Assembly (NCBI RefSeq): GCF_900111515.1 | Contig: NZ_FOHS01000001.1 | Span: 937,419-1,001,418 of the forward strand | Reading direction: 5' to 3' | Length of the DNA: 64,000 nt | Source: Hymenobacter actinosclerus | Lineage (GTDB): Bacteria; Bacteroidota; Bacteroidia; Cytophagales; Hymenobacteraceae | Shown here: in pieces, positions 8,668 to 18,187 of the stretch | Numbering within the stretch: the stretch's first letter is position 1 | Layout: every line of letters begins with the position of its first letter | Position numbers and translations under genes: made by a program | The notes under the pieces: generated by a model | The model's input: only the letters and a program-made list of their open reading frames with translations | Told to the model about the DNA's origin: nothing | The model's database searches: none

Positions 8668-10122
8668 ATGCAGCACGTATCACCTGTACGGGAGCCGCTC
8701 GTTACCGGGGGGAAAACGTACCACGACGTTACCCAGGACGTGTGCCGCCAGGTAGAAGCCGCCCCGAATATTCGGTGGATGGCCGCCCTGAGCGTCGCCC
8801 TTCTCCTCCTCGGCGTCTTCTTCTATTCCGTTTACCGCACGCTGTGGTACGGCATCGGCGAATGGGGCCTTAACAAAACCATCGGCTGGGCCTGGGACAT
8901 CACCAACTTCGTGTGGTGGGTGGGTATCGGTCACGCCGGCACCCTGATTTCGGCCGTACTGCTGCTGTTCCGTCAGAAGTGGCGGACCTCCATCAACCGC
9001 GCCGCCGAAGCCATGACCATCTTCGCCGTAATCTGTGCGGCTATGTTTCCGGTACTGCACATGGGTCGTCCGTGGCTGGCCTACTGGGTATTCCCGCTGC
9101 AGAACACGTTTGGCTCGCTGTGGGTGAACTTCAACTCGCCGCTGCTCTGGGACGTGTTCGCCATCTCGACCTACTTCACCGTGTCGCTGGTGTTCTGGTA
9201 CACGGGTCTGGTACCCGACTTCGCTACCATCCGCGACCGGGCGAAGGGGCCCATTGCCAAAGTAGCCTACTCGATGCTCAGCATGGGCTGGAAAGGCTCG
9301 GCCAAGCACTGGAGCCGCTACGAAACGGTTTCGCTGATTCTGGCCGGTGTTTCGACGCCGCTGGTACTGTCGGTACACACCATCGTATCGATGGACTTTG
9401 CTACCTCGGTTGTACCGGGCTGGCACACCACCATCTTCCCGCCCTACTTCGTGGCCGGTGCTATCTTCTCGGGCTTCGCCATGGTACTGACGCTGATGCT
9501 CATTACCCGGGTTGTGTTCAAGCTGGAAGACTACATCACCATCGAGCACATCGCCCTCATGAATAAAATCATGATGATCACGGGCTCGATTGTAGGTGTG
9601 GCTTACATCACCGAGTTCTTCATCGCCTGGTATTCGCAGGTAGAATACGAGTCGTACGCCTTTATCAACCGCGCTACCGGTCCTTACTGGTGGGCTTACG
9701 CGGCCATGATGACCTGCAACGTAATTACGCCGCAGCTGGTGTGGTTCCGCCGGGTGCGCTACAGCATCCCGCTCACGTTCATCCTCTCGATTATCGTGAA
9801 CATCGGTATGTGGTTCGAGCGTTTCGTAATTATCGTAACCTCGCTGCACCGCGACTACCTGCCCTCCTCGTGGGCCATGTTCTCGCCGACTATCATCGAC
9901 ATCGGCATTTACGTGGGTACGATAGGCCTGTTCTTCACCCTGTTCCTGCTGTTTGCCAAGTTCTTCCCGGTTATCAACATGGCCGAAGTGAAGGCAGTGC
10001 TCAAGTACACGGTCGACAACGGCCCGACCTACACCGGTCACGACCCGCACCACGCCCCTCAACCCGTAACCACTCACGGAGTGCCTGCCTCGGCCCCGGT
10101 AAACTACGATAAGCATGACTAA
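8668..10122 (+). CDS. actC: Alternative complex III NrfD-like membrane subunit ActC
   Basis: 484 residues, a polytopic NrfD/PsrC-family protein with about ten hydrophobic helices. Typical blocks are [20 protein letters not shown] (helix 2 region), [35 protein letters not shown] and the C-terminal [18 protein letters not shown]. ActC is one of two quinol-site candidates of alternative complex III, with menaquinol the likely substrate in Bacteroidota. It begins 112 nt after actB, and its stop overlaps the actD ATG by 8 nt, implying translational coupling. Confidence 0.95.
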   Translation: MQHVSPVREPLVTGGKTYHDVTQDVCRQVEAAPNIRWMAALSVALLLLGVFFYSVYRTLWYGIGEWGLNKTIGWAWDITNFVWWVGIGHAGTLISAVLLLFRQKWRTSINRAAEAMTIFAVICAAMFPVLHMGRPWLAYWVFPLQNTFGSLWVNFNSPLLWDVFAISTYFTVSLVFWYTGLVPDFATIRDRAKGPIAKVAYSMLSMGWKGSAKHWSRYETVSLILAGVSTPLVLSVHTIVSMDFATSVVPGWHTTIFPPYFVAGAIFSGFAMVLTLMLITRVVFKLEDYITIEHIALMNKIMMITGSIVGVAYITEFFIAWYSQVEYESYAFINRATGPYWWAYAAMMTCNVITPQLVWFRRVRYSIPLTFILSIIVNIGMWFERFVIIVTSLHRDYLPSSWAMFSPTIIDIGIYVGTIGLFFTLFLLFAKFFPVINMAEVKAVLKYTVDNGPTYTGHDPHHAPQPVTTHGVPASAPVNYDKHD

Positions 10123-10639
10123 GCGCTTCGCTCTCGGTATTTTCGACGACGAGGACGTGCTGCTGCACGCCGTGGAAAACGTACGGGAAGCCGGCGTTAA
10201 AATCTACGAAGTCTTCACCCCGTTCCCCATCCACGGCATCGACGATGCTATGGGCATTGAACGGTCGCGCCTGCCTATTGCCGCCTTCTTCTTCGGCCTG
10301 ACGGGTCTGGCTTTCGCCCTCTGGCTACAGATCTACACGCTGGGCTTCGACTGGCCGATGATTATCGGCGGCAAGCCGCACATTGCGCTGCCAGCCTTTA
10401 TCCCGGTAGCCTTCGAACTGACCGTGCTCTTCTGCTGCCACGGCATGGTCATTACCTTCTACGCCATCAGCAAACTCTACCCGCGCTGGAAAACGCCAGT
10501 GCTGGATGTGCGCTCGACCGACGACAAGTTCGTGATGGCCATTGAGGTAAACGAGAACACCGATATGAACAAGCTCACGCAGATTCTGCGCGAGAACGGC
10601 GCATCGGAGGTCAACCAAAAAGAAATGTCCAAGTTCTAA
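10115..10639 (+). CDS. actD: Alternative complex III subunit ActD (DUF3341)
   Basis: 174 residues. The N-terminal cytoplasmic part ([20 protein letters not shown], then [18 protein letters not shown]) is the DUF3341 signature. Two transmembrane helices follow (about 53-75 and 92-115), then a tail ending [10 protein letters not shown]. ActD is a structural subunit anchoring the complex. It overlaps actC by 8 nt, and its TAA shares one base with the actE ATG, so the three are coupled. Confidence 0.93.
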   Translation: MTKRFALGIFDDEDVLLHAVENVREAGVKIYEVFTPFPIHGIDDAMGIERSRLPIAAFFFGLTGLAFALWLQIYTLGFDWPMIIGGKPHIALPAFIPVAFELTVLFCCHGMVITFYAISKLYPRWKTPVLDVRSTDDKFVMAIEVNENTDMNKLTQILRENGASEVNQKEMSKF

Positions 10640-11382
10640 TGATGCACTCGCTGAAAATATCGCTGCAGGCGTCGGCGGTGCTGCTGGCCGCAACGCTGGC
10701 TACCGGCTGTAATCAAGCCAACGATCCGGGCCTGGAGTACGCTCCTGAGATGTACTCGTCTATCCCTTATGAGCCGCTGAGCCAGGTTGGTGCCAATCAC
10801 ATCAACCCAATGGGCATCAACGAGCGCACTCCGGCCGTAGGCACCATCCCGCGCGGCAAGCTGGCCTATTACACCCACATCGCCAAAGATGATGTGGCTA
10901 CCGCCGAGGCTACCCTGAAGAATCCTTACGCCTACACCAAGGCGCATCTGGAGGAAGGCAAGGTACTTTACTCGCGCAACTGCCAGCACTGCCACGGTGA
11001 GCAGGGCGACGGTCAGGGCCCGGTAGGTATCAAGTTCAAGGGTGTGCCCAACTATTCGGCTGGCGCTTATAAAAACCAGAACGACGGTCACATTGTCCAT
11101 GTAATTCAGTGGGGCCGTAACCGCATGATGCCGCACGGCTCGCAGGTGAACCCCGAGGAGCGCTGGAAGATTGCCATGTATGTGCGGGCATTGCAGCTCG
11201 GCAAGGGCCCCGATGGGCTGGCAGATATGGTGCAGGTTGGCAGCGCCAACGCCAACGTGCCCACGGCCGACTCGACTATGACGTCGGGACAGATGAAAAC
11301 GAACCCTACCAAGGCTGGCTCAAACGAAATGTCGAAGAACCCCGGTGCGGGCGACCCGGCACGGAACGGCGAAGCTATTTAA
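10639..11382 (+). CDS. actE: Alternative complex III mono-heme cytochrome c lipoprotein ActE
   Basis: 247 residues with a lipoprotein signal (LLAATLATGC, Cys near 24), so it is predicted to be lipid-anchored in the periplasm. One heme motif, CQHCH (about residue 115), sits in a class I cytochrome c domain (about 100-195) with GVPNYSAGAYKNQNDGHI and a distal Met candidate in RNRMMPHGSQV. The tail after 200 is low-complexity. ActE relays electrons with ActA. A second ATG directly follows the first; the first overlaps the actD stop and was kept. Confidence 0.92.
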   Translation: MMHSLKISLQASAVLLAATLATGCNQANDPGLEYAPEMYSSIPYEPLSQVGANHINPMGINERTPAVGTIPRGKLAYYTHIAKDDVATAEATLKNPYAYTKAHLEEGKVLYSRNCQHCHGEQGDGQGPVGIKFKGVPNYSAGAYKNQNDGHIVHVIQWGRNRMMPHGSQVNPEERWKIAMYVRALQLGKGPDGLADMVQVGSANANVPTADSTMTSGQMKTNPTKAGSNEMSKNPGAGDPARNGEAI

Positions 11383-11391
11383 CCCCCTGCT

Positions 11392-12720
11392 ATGGCAACT
11401 CTGACGCATCAGGAAAGCGTTACGGCGGAATACCTGGAGGTAACACCGGGCGCCCGTAAGACCTTTATGCTTATTATCATTGCCGGCGTAGCCGTGCTGA
11501 TTCTGGGCGTTATCCTCTCGATGCTGGGCATCGGGAGCCACCATGAGGCGGCCGAAGGCGCTGCAGCTGCCCATGGTGCGGCTGCGGCCCACGGTGGTGC
11601 GGAGCACCATGGCAGCGCGCCCTGGCTCAAGCGTATTATTATCAGCCTGTGGCACAATAACGTGTTCTTCACGGGCGTGTCGGCTATTGGCACCGTGTTC
11701 ATGGCCATCCAGTACGTGGCCTACGCGGGTTGGTCGGTAGTCGTGAAGCGCATCAACGAAGCCCTGAGCGCCTGGCTGATTCCTGGTCTGGTAATCATGC
11801 TGGTTGCTTTTGGCCTCAACTTCCTCAACCACGACCTGTTCCACTGGACCCTACCCGGGATCATGGAAAAGGGTAACGCTAACTACGACGCCATTGTCGC
11901 CGGTAAGTCGGGCTTTCTGAACATTCCGTTCTACCTGATTCGCACGGTTCTGTACCTGGGCCTGTGGATTTTCTTCACCAAGCGCCTGCGCGACCTGTCG
12001 CTGGCCGAGGACCTGCAGGGCGGCACCACGTTCTTCCACAAGAGCATCAATGTGTCGGCTGCTTTCCTGGTGGTTTACGCCGTAACCTCGTCGATGGCGG
12101 CCTGGGACTGGGTGATGTCGGTTGACGTGCACTGGTTCTCGACTATGTTTGGCTGGTACGTATTCGCCTCGTGGTGGGTATCGGGTATCGCGGCCGTTAC
12201 GCTGTGTGCTATCCTGCTCAAGCAGGCCGGCTACCTGCCGCTGCTCAAGCCCGACCACCTGCACGACCTCGGCAAGTTCATGTTCGGCTTCAGCATTTTC
12301 TGGACCTACGTATGGTTCTCGCAGTTCATGCTGATCTGGTACGCCAACCTTCCCGAAGAAGCTGTGTACTTCAACCAGCGTCTGGGCGGCTTCAACGGGC
12401 AGTACACCTGGCTGTTCTTCGCCAACCTGGCTATCAACTTCGTCTTCCCCTTCCTGGTGATGATGACCCGCGATGCCAAGCGCCAGATGATCATGCTCAA
12501 AATCGTGAGCATCGCCATTCTGGTAGGCCACTGGTCCGACTTTTATTTGATGTTCATGCCCGGAACGATGAAGGGCGATAACGGGTTTATTATCGAGATT
12601 GGTATCGCGTTGATTTTCCTCGGTTGCTTCCTGATTTTGATGACCAAGCGCCTGGCGCAGGCTTCGCTGACTCCGGTACATCATCCCTTCCTCGACGAGA
12701 GCGTTCATCATACTACCTAA
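11392..12720 (+). CDS. actF: Alternative complex III membrane subunit ActF
   Basis: 442 residues and about ten membrane helices, distantly NrfD-like. After helix 1 (about 24-46) there is a His/Ala-rich loop (SHHEAAEGAAAAHGAAAAHG). Conserved-looking blocks include NFLNHDLFHWTLPGIM, SSMAAWDWVMSVDVHWFSTM and FWTYVWFSQFMLIWYANLPE. ActF packs against ActC and ActD. It begins 9 nt after actE and ends the act set; a heptad palindrome (12724-12807) then fills the gap to the oxidase genes. Confidence 0.93.
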   Translation: MATLTHQESVTAEYLEVTPGARKTFMLIIIAGVAVLILGVILSMLGIGSHHEAAEGAAAAHGAAAAHGGAEHHGSAPWLKRIIISLWHNNVFFTGVSAIGTVFMAIQYVAYAGWSVVVKRINEALSAWLIPGLVIMLVAFGLNFLNHDLFHWTLPGIMEKGNANYDAIVAGKSGFLNIPFYLIRTVLYLGLWIFFTKRLRDLSLAEDLQGGTTFFHKSINVSAAFLVVYAVTSSMAAWDWVMSVDVHWFSTMFGWYVFASWWVSGIAAVTLCAILLKQAGYLPLLKPDHLHDLGKFMFGFSIFWTYVWFSQFMLIWYANLPEEAVYFNQRLGGFNGQYTWLFFANLAINFVFPFLVMMTRDAKRQMIMLKIVSIAILVGHWSDFYLMFMPGTMKGDNGFIIEIGIALIFLGCFLILMTKRLAQASLTPVHHPFLDESVHHTT

Positions 12721-12723
12721 TTT

Positions 12724-12807
12724 CAGATTTGAGTACTAAGAAGTGAGAAGTTAGACCTGACGGGATAACGAACCCTCACCTCTCATATCTCACCTCTCAC
12801 TTCTAGA
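12724..12807. repeat. Heptad palindrome B (actF-coxB gap)
   Basis: The left arm (about 12724-12754) reads as heptamers AGAAGTG/AGAAGTT. The right arm (12775-12804) is CTCACCT/CTCATAT/CTCACCT/CTCACTT. Pairing is imperfect, but the heptad period is clear. The element spans the whole gap, from 4 nt after the actF stop to 8 nt before the coxB ATG. Confidence 0.75.
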
Positions 12808-12815
12808 TTTCGCTA

Positions 12816-13892
12816 ATGACTACTCTGAGCATTATTCTGGTTCTGGCGTTGTTGCTGGTCGTATTCGGCCTGTTGTTTCGCCTCCAGATTCTGACTTCCA
12901 TCTTCTCGGGCAGCTCTAATCGGGAAGTTGGCGTCAGCAACCGCGTGAATGCCATTCTGTGCCTGGTTTTCCTGGTAGTAGGTGGCGCTTGGTTTGCCTG
13001 GTCGTTCGTTGAGAACTTCGACAAGATGAACCCGCCGATTGCCTCCGTGCACGGCTTGGCCACCGACAAAATGTTCTGGGGTTCCATGAGCATCTTGGGT
13101 GTTGCCTTCGTGCTGACGCAGGTGCTGCTGTTCTGGTACTCCTACAAGTACCAGCACAAGGACAACCGCCGGGCTTTCTTCTTCCCGCACAACAACAAGA
13201 TTGAGATTATCTGGACCCTGATTCCGGCCATCGTAATGGCGGCCCTGGTGTTTGCCGGCTGGAAAGAGTGGAGCCGCATCACCGGCCCCGCCCCAAAGGA
13301 TGCAGTAGTGCTGGAGATAATGGGCAAGCAGTTCAACTGGCTGGTTCGTTACCCCGGCCGCGACCAGAAGCTGGGCATGGTTAACTACCGCCTGATTGAT
13401 GCCACCAACGAGTTCGGGTTCGATCTAAGCGACCAGAACGGCATTGATGATTTCACGGCCGGCGAAATCCACATCCCTAAGGGCCACCCGGTGCTGTTGC
13501 GCATTCGTTCGCGCGACGTATTGCACGCGGTGTACATGCCTCACTTCCGGGTACAGATGTACGCCGTACCGGGCATGCCGACCAAGTTCTGGTTCACGCC
13601 TACCAAGACGACCGATGAGATGCGCGCCCAGACGGGCAACCCCGCTTTCAACTACGAGCTGGCCTGCAACCAGATCTGCGGCCGTGGTCACTTCGCCATG
13701 AAGATGAACATCATCGTGGATGAGCCGGACGATTACGTAGCCTGGTTTGCCAAGCAGGAGTCCTTCTCGTCGCAGAACCCGGAAGTATTGGCCAGCTTCA
13801 AACAGAAGTCGAATAAATTGGTTGAGAAAGCACCGGTCGCTCCGGGAGCCGCTGCGGTGGTGACTCCTACTGCTGCCAAGGCTTCGCTTTAA
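12816..13892 (+). CDS. ctaC: Cytochrome c oxidase subunit II
   Basis: 358 residues. Hydrophobic helices lie at about 1-25, 47-70 and 88-110, with a further one near 140-160 (IEIIWTLIPAIVMAALVFAG), the conserved helix before the cupredoxin domain. The CuA site is intact: C284, C288, H292 and M295 in CNQICGRGHFAM, with an upstream His in RDVLHAVYMPHFRVQMY. No fused cytochrome c (no CxxCH) is present, so electrons are presumably delivered by ActA/ActE. The tail is Ala/Pro-rich. It precedes subunit I by 24 nt. Confidence 0.95.
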   Translation: MTTLSIILVLALLLVVFGLLFRLQILTSIFSGSSNREVGVSNRVNAILCLVFLVVGGAWFAWSFVENFDKMNPPIASVHGLATDKMFWGSMSILGVAFVLTQVLLFWYSYKYQHKDNRRAFFFPHNNKIEIIWTLIPAIVMAALVFAGWKEWSRITGPAPKDAVVLEIMGKQFNWLVRYPGRDQKLGMVNYRLIDATNEFGFDLSDQNGIDDFTAGEIHIPKGHPVLLRIRSRDVLHAVYMPHFRVQMYAVPGMPTKFWFTPTKTTDEMRAQTGNPAFNYELACNQICGRGHFAMKMNIIVDEPDDYVAWFAKQESFSSQNPEVLASFKQKSNKLVEKAPVAPGAAAVVTPTAAKASL

Positions 13893-13916
13893 ACATTTTT
13901 ACTGCACGTTTTACCT

Positions 13917-15767
13917 ATGGCAGCTAACTTTCCCACGCAAGAGCAGGTGCAGGGTGGCATCGGGGCAACCGAACCGGGCCACGACCACGCGCACCATGAC
14001 GAGCACCACGAGCAGGGTTTCCTGTCGAAATACGTATTCAGCACCGACCACAAAGTAATTGCCAAGCAGTTCCTGATTTCGGGTATCTTCTGGGCTATTA
14101 TCGGCGGCACGCTCTCCAGCCTGTTCCGTCTGCAACTGGGCTGGCCCGAGTCGACTCTGGAGTGGCTCACGCCGCTGCTGGGCAAATGGATTGAGGCAGG
14201 TAAGCTGAACCCCGAATTCTATCTGGCTCTGGTTACTATGCACGGCACTATCATGGTGTTCTTCGTGCTGACGGCCGGCCTGTCGGGTACGTTCTCCAAC
14301 TTCCTGATTCCGCTGCAAATTGGCGCCCGCGACATGGCTTCGGGCTTCATGAACATGCTCTCGTACTGGTTCTTCTTTGTTTCCAGCGTGATTATGTTCG
14401 CCTCGCTGTTCCTGGAAACCGGACCTGCCGCTGCTGGCTGGACAATCTACCCGCCGCTGTCGGCACTACCCCAGGCCATTCCGGGCTCGGGTGCTGGCCA
14501 GACGCTCTGGCTGGTTTCGCTGGCACTGTTCATTGTTTCGCAGTTGCTGGGCGGTGTAAACTACATCACCACGGTTATCAACCTGCGTACCCAGGGCATG
14601 AGCATGAGCAAGCTCCCGCTCACCATCTGGGCCTTCTTCCTGACGGCGGTACTGGGTCTGCTCTCGTTTCCGGTGCTGTTCTCGGCTGCCCTGCTGCTGA
14701 TCTTCGACCGTTCTTTCGGTACGTCGTTCTTCCTTTCCGATATCTACATTGCCGGTCAGGCCCTGCCTAACACCGGTGGTTCGCCCATCCTGTTCCAGCA
14801 CTTGTTCTGGTTCCTGGGTCACCCCGAGGTATACATCGTGATTCTGCCCGCTATGGGTATGGTGTCGGAAATTCTGGCTACCAACGCCCGTAAGCCTATC
14901 TTCGGCTACCGCGCCATGATTGGCTCGCTGCTCGGCATCTCGCTGCTTTCGTTCGTTGTGTGGGCTCACCACATGTTCGTAACCGGCATGAACCCCTTCC
15001 TTGGTTCGGTGTTCATGTTCCTGACGCTAATTATTGCCGTGCCTTCGGCAGTGAAGACTTTCAACTGGCTGGCTACAATCTGGCGCGGTAACATCCGCTT
15101 TACCACGGCCATGCTGTTCTCCATTGGCTTCGTATCGTTGTTCATTGCCGGTGGCCTGACGGGTATCGTGCTTGGTAACGCCGCCCTCGATATCCAGCTG
15201 CACAACACCTACTTCGTAGTAGCTCACTTCCACTTGGTAATGGGTTCGTCGGCTTTCTTTGGCCTGTGGGCTGGTGTTTACCACTGGTTCCCGAAGATGT
15301 TCGGGCGCATGATGGACGAGAAGCTGGGCTACCTGCACTTCTGGCTGACCTTCATCGGGGTGTACCTGGTGTTCCTGCCGATGCACTACGTAGGTATTGC
15401 CGGCTTCCCCCGCCGCTACTACGCCTGGACTGGTTTCGATACCTTCAGCCAGTTCGCTGACCTGAACAAATTTATCTCGGTAGCTGCCATTGTGGCCTTC
15501 CTGGGTCAGTTTATCTTCATCTTCAACTTCTTCTACAGCATCTGGCGCGGCCGTCGGGCCACCGAGAACCCCTGGAACTCGAACACGCTGGAGTGGACGA
15601 CGCCGGTAATCCCCGGCCACGGCAACTGGCCCGGCGACATTCCGGCCGTACACCGCTGGCCTTACGATTACAGCAAGCCCGGTGCCGAGCAGGACTTCAT
15701 CCCGCAGAACGTACCCTACTCGCAGACGCAGTCGTCTAACCTGCCCTACGAGAAGGAAATGGAATAG
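13917..15767 (+). CDS. ctaD: Cytochrome c oxidase subunit I
   Basis: 616 residues, full length. Heme and copper ligands are visible: H109 (MHGTIMVFF, heme a), H302 in HPEVY with Glu304 and Tyr306 (CuB, cross-linked Tyr and proton-relay Glu), H351-H352 (CuB), and H437/H439 in VAHFHLVMG (heme a3 and a). The HPEVY form marks an A1-type heme-copper oxidase. A His-rich cytoplasmic N-terminus (HDHAHHDEHHEQ) precedes helix 1. It couples oxygen reduction to proton pumping together with alternative complex III. A strong terminator follows. Confidence 0.96.
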   Translation: MAANFPTQEQVQGGIGATEPGHDHAHHDEHHEQGFLSKYVFSTDHKVIAKQFLISGIFWAIIGGTLSSLFRLQLGWPESTLEWLTPLLGKWIEAGKLNPEFYLALVTMHGTIMVFFVLTAGLSGTFSNFLIPLQIGARDMASGFMNMLSYWFFFVSSVIMFASLFLETGPAAAGWTIYPPLSALPQAIPGSGAGQTLWLVSLALFIVSQLLGGVNYITTVINLRTQGMSMSKLPLTIWAFFLTAVLGLLSFPVLFSAALLLIFDRSFGTSFFLSDIYIAGQALPNTGGSPILFQHLFWFLGHPEVYIVILPAMGMVSEILATNARKPIFGYRAMIGSLLGISLLSFVVWAHHMFVTGMNPFLGSVFMFLTLIIAVPSAVKTFNWLATIWRGNIRFTTAMLFSIGFVSLFIAGGLTGIVLGNAALDIQLHNTYFVVAHFHLVMGSSAFFGLWAGVYHWFPKMFGRMMDEKLGYLHFWLTFIGVYLVFLPMHYVGIAGFPRRYYAWTGFDTFSQFADLNKFISVAAIVAFLGQFIFIFNFFYSIWRGRRATENPWNSNTLEWTTPVIPGHGNWPGDIPAVHRWPYDYSKPGAEQDFIPQNVPYSQTQSSNLPYEKEME

Positions 15768-15794
15768 TCGCCGTTTGGCGCAAGCACACAGGAG

Positions 15795-15827
15795 CAGGCC
15801 GCCGTACCAACGGCGGCCTGTTTTTTT
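15795..15827 (+). terminator. Terminator after ctaD
   Basis: CAGGCCGCCG, a 6-nt loop and CGGCGGCCTG form a perfect 10-bp stem followed by seven T. It separates the act-ctaCD transcript from the heme-synthesis genes. Confidence 0.92.
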
Positions 15828-15874
15828 GCTCCTCAGCAAGCAAGAGCCACTTCGCTATAAGAGGCTTAATAAGG

Positions 15875-15882
15875 TAGTTTTG
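15875..15882 (+). promoter_or_regulatory. -7 box upstream of ctaA
   Basis: TAGTTTTG matches TAnnTTTG, with TTCG 20 nt upstream as a weak -33. It lies after the ctaD terminator and 152 nt before the ctaA start, leaving a fairly long leader. Confidence 0.45.
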
Positions 15883-16034
15883 AGGAAGCAATCTGCCGTT
15901 TTAATGGTTGTACAAGCAGGGGAGGAGTACCGGGGAAATTGCCCTGCATAGCGGGGTAGTTATCCGGTTGGAATCCGCACCTGCGCTCATCAAAGCTGGG
16001 CATCAATGGCCAGCCGCCAACAGTTTCTGAACTC

Positions 16035-17117
16035 ATGGTAATTCCAGCTTTCGTTCGCCGCTTTCGGTTCGTGGGTATTCTGACCGTTGCGGCCGTTTAC
16101 GTCCTGATTCTGATTGGCGGTATTGTGCGCAGTACCGGCTCCGGTATGGGCTGCCCCGACTGGCCCAAGTGTTTCGGTACCTGGGTACCGCCCACCAACG
16201 TCAGCCAGCTACCAGCTAACTACAAGGAAATTTACACGGCCCAGCGCGTTGCCAAGAACAAGAAGCTGGCAACCAAGCTCGAGAGCCTGGGTTTCCACCA
16301 GGTGGCGGGCGACATTTTCGCTCACCCTTCGCAGTACATCGAAACCGATTTCAACCCGGTAAAAACCTGGATTGAGTACGTCAACCGTTTGGTGGGCGCG
16401 CTGATTGGGGTGTTTGTTTTTGCTACGGTGCTCTTCGCCTTGCCGTACTGGCGGCGCGACCGGCCGGTGTTCTGGCTGGCGCTGGCCTCGTTTCTGCTCA
16501 CCGGCGTGCAGGGCTGGCTGGGCTCGTTGGTGGTTTCCACCAACCTGCTGCCCATTATGGTAACGGTGCACATGGGGCTGGCCCTCGTGATTGTGGGGCT
16601 GTTGCTGTACGCCGTTATTCGCTCGCAGCGGCCCGGGGGCGTGGCCGAGGAGTGGGTGCGGCCTGTGCCGGGCCTGAAGCTGGTGCTGGCCGTAGCGGTG
16701 CTGTTTACCTTTGTTCAGATTGTGCTGGGCACGCAGGTGCGCGAGGAAGTGGACTTGCTGGCCTCCGCCAGCCACTACCTCGGCCGGGCTGGCTGGATAG
16801 ATCAGCTGGGGCTCACCTTCAAGGTGCACCGCTCGTTTTCTATCCTGATACTGCTGCTGAACGCTTACCTCGTGTACCGGCTGTATACGCTGCCCTCGCG
16901 GGGGCTGCACCGCTTAGCTATGGCCATTATAGTGCTGATAGGGGCCGAGATTGTGGCGGGCATCACGCTGGCTTATTTCGCCTTCCCGGCCTTCGCCCAA
17001 CCCATTCACCTTACCCTGGCCACCGTGCTGTTCGGGGCGCAGTTTCAGGCCCTGGTAGTGTATAACCGGGCCACGAAGATGCAGCCGCAGGCGGCTACTC
17101 CGGCCGTTGTTGCGTAA
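16035..17117 (+). CDS. ctaA: Heme A synthase (COX15/CtaA family)
   Basis: 360 residues and about eight transmembrane helices in two four-helix halves. It starts FVRRFRFVGILTVAAVYVL, and the first loop has GSGMGCPDWPKCFGTWVPP, the Bacteroidota COX15 signature. Heme-ligand His candidates occur in VTVHMGLALVIVG, FKVHRSFSILILLLN and PIHLTLATVLFGAQ. It oxidises the C8 methyl of heme O to the formyl group of heme A, used by the oxidase encoded just upstream. It is followed by ctaB after 57 nt. Confidence 0.94.
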   Translation: MVIPAFVRRFRFVGILTVAAVYVLILIGGIVRSTGSGMGCPDWPKCFGTWVPPTNVSQLPANYKEIYTAQRVAKNKKLATKLESLGFHQVAGDIFAHPSQYIETDFNPVKTWIEYVNRLVGALIGVFVFATVLFALPYWRRDRPVFWLALASFLLTGVQGWLGSLVVSTNLLPIMVTVHMGLALVIVGLLLYAVIRSQRPGGVAEEWVRPVPGLKLVLAVAVLFTFVQIVLGTQVREEVDLLASASHYLGRAGWIDQLGLTFKVHRSFSILILLLNAYLVYRLYTLPSRGLHRLAMAIIVLIGAEIVAGITLAYFAFPAFAQPIHLTLATVLFGAQFQALVVYNRATKMQPQAATPAVVA

Positions 17118-17122
17118 CTTTG
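17115..17122 (+). promoter_or_regulatory. Possible -7 box upstream of ctaB
   Basis: TAACTTTG matches TAnnTTTG and overlaps the ctaA stop codon, 52 nt before the ctaB ATG. No -33 element was found at normal spacing, so this may be chance. Confidence 0.35.
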
Positions 17123-17174
17123 CAGCCCCGTTGGGCGGCGGTTCTTTGCCGCGTATTCTGTTTTTCTCCCGTTA

Positions 17175-18026
17175 ATGAGTAAGGCTAAGGCGTACTTCCA
17201 GTTGATTAAGTTCCGGCTGGCCCTCACGGTGGCTTTCTCCAGCGCCATTGGCTACCTGCTGGGGGCCAACGAGCTGCACTGGGGGCGGGCGCTGCTGGTG
17301 ATGTTGGGCGGGCTGGCCGTTACGGGAGCCGCTAACACCATCAACCAGATTTTTGAAATCGACCTCGACCGCCAGATGAAGCGTACGGCCGAGCGGCCGC
17401 TGCCTCTGGGAATCCTCAGTCCGCTCGAAGCCTGGGGTTTTACGTTCGTGCTGGGTGGGGCCGGGCTGGCGCTGCTGGCGCTGCTGTTCAACCCGCTGTC
17501 GGCGGCCCTGGCGCTGCTGTCGCTGATCCTGTACGGGTTTGTGTACACGCCGCTTAAAACCATTTCGCCTATTTGCGTGGCCGTGGGCGCCATTCCGGGC
17601 GGCCTGCCGCCGCTGATTGGCTGGGTGGCCGCTACCGGCTTCCTGGGTTTGCAGGGCTGGATTCTGTTCGGCATTCAGTTTATGTGGCAGTTCCCGCACT
17701 TCTGGGCTATTGCCTGGGTGCTGGATGATGACTACAAGAAGGCTGGTTTCAAGATGCTGCCCTCGCCCGGCAAGAAGGATCTGCGCACCGCCTTCCAGAT
17801 AATGACCTACACGCTGGTGCTTATTCCGCTCAGCCTGCTGCCTTTCTACTTCGGCATGACCGGCACCGTGTACCCCATGGTGGCGGCCGTGTGCGGGGTG
17901 CTGTTCCTGATGCAGACGTTCTACCTGATGCGGACTGTGAGCAAAAAAGCCGCCATGAGCATCATGTTCGGCTCCTTCCTGTATCTGCCCATCGTCCAGA
18001 TTGCGCTGGTGCTCGATAAAATGTAA
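17175..18026 (+). CDS. ctaB: Protoheme IX farnesyltransferase (heme O synthase)
   Basis: 283 residues, UbiA prenyltransferase superfamily. The first Asp-rich motif is seen in NQIFEIDLDRQMKRT, and the second region in DDDYKKAGFKMLPSPGKKD. About nine membrane helices are predicted. It adds a farnesyl group to heme B, giving heme O for CtaA. It lies between ctaA and the subunit III genes; a heptad palindrome (18035-18178) fills the gap to the next gene. Confidence 0.95.
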   Translation: MSKAKAYFQLIKFRLALTVAFSSAIGYLLGANELHWGRALLVMLGGLAVTGAANTINQIFEIDLDRQMKRTAERPLPLGILSPLEAWGFTFVLGGAGLALLALLFNPLSAALALLSLILYGFVYTPLKTISPICVAVGAIPGGLPPLIGWVAATGFLGLQGWILFGIQFMWQFPHFWAIAWVLDDDYKKAGFKMLPSPGKKDLRTAFQIMTYTLVLIPLSLLPFYFGMTGTVYPMVAAVCGVLFLMQTFYLMRTVSKKAAMSIMFGSFLYLPIVQIALVLDKM

Positions 18027-18034
18027 TTCCTGCT

Positions 18035-18178
18035 TAAGAAGTGAGATTTGAAACATAAGAAGTGAGACAAAAGGCCTCTCGCTTATGTTAAAAACCAGTA
18101 CGCTCCCGGTCCGGCAACGCCAGCATAGCATGGCCGGCAAGGAGCGTCCGTCTCACTTCTCCTATCTCACTTCTCATT
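18035..18178. repeat. Heptad palindrome C (ctaB-ctaE gap)
   Basis: The left arm (18035-18068) has AAGAAGTGAGA twice and the right arm (18150-18178) has TCTCACTTCTC twice, in 7-bp steps. Nested inside is a second stem, ACGCTCC/GGAGCGT with CCGGC/GCCGG. It fills the gap from 8 nt after the ctaB stop to 9 nt before the next ATG. Confidence 0.85.
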
Positions 18179-18187
18179 CCTAAAAAT

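Noticed and set aside
8680..10116. Open frame of 478 codons antisense to actC
   Set aside because: Antisense shadow of an NrfD-family membrane protein; composition is dominated by Arg/His/Gly/Gln.
15828..16034. Riboswitch or small RNA in the ctaA leader
   Set aside because: The leader is long, but no conserved riboswitch core or strong structure was recognised by eye.
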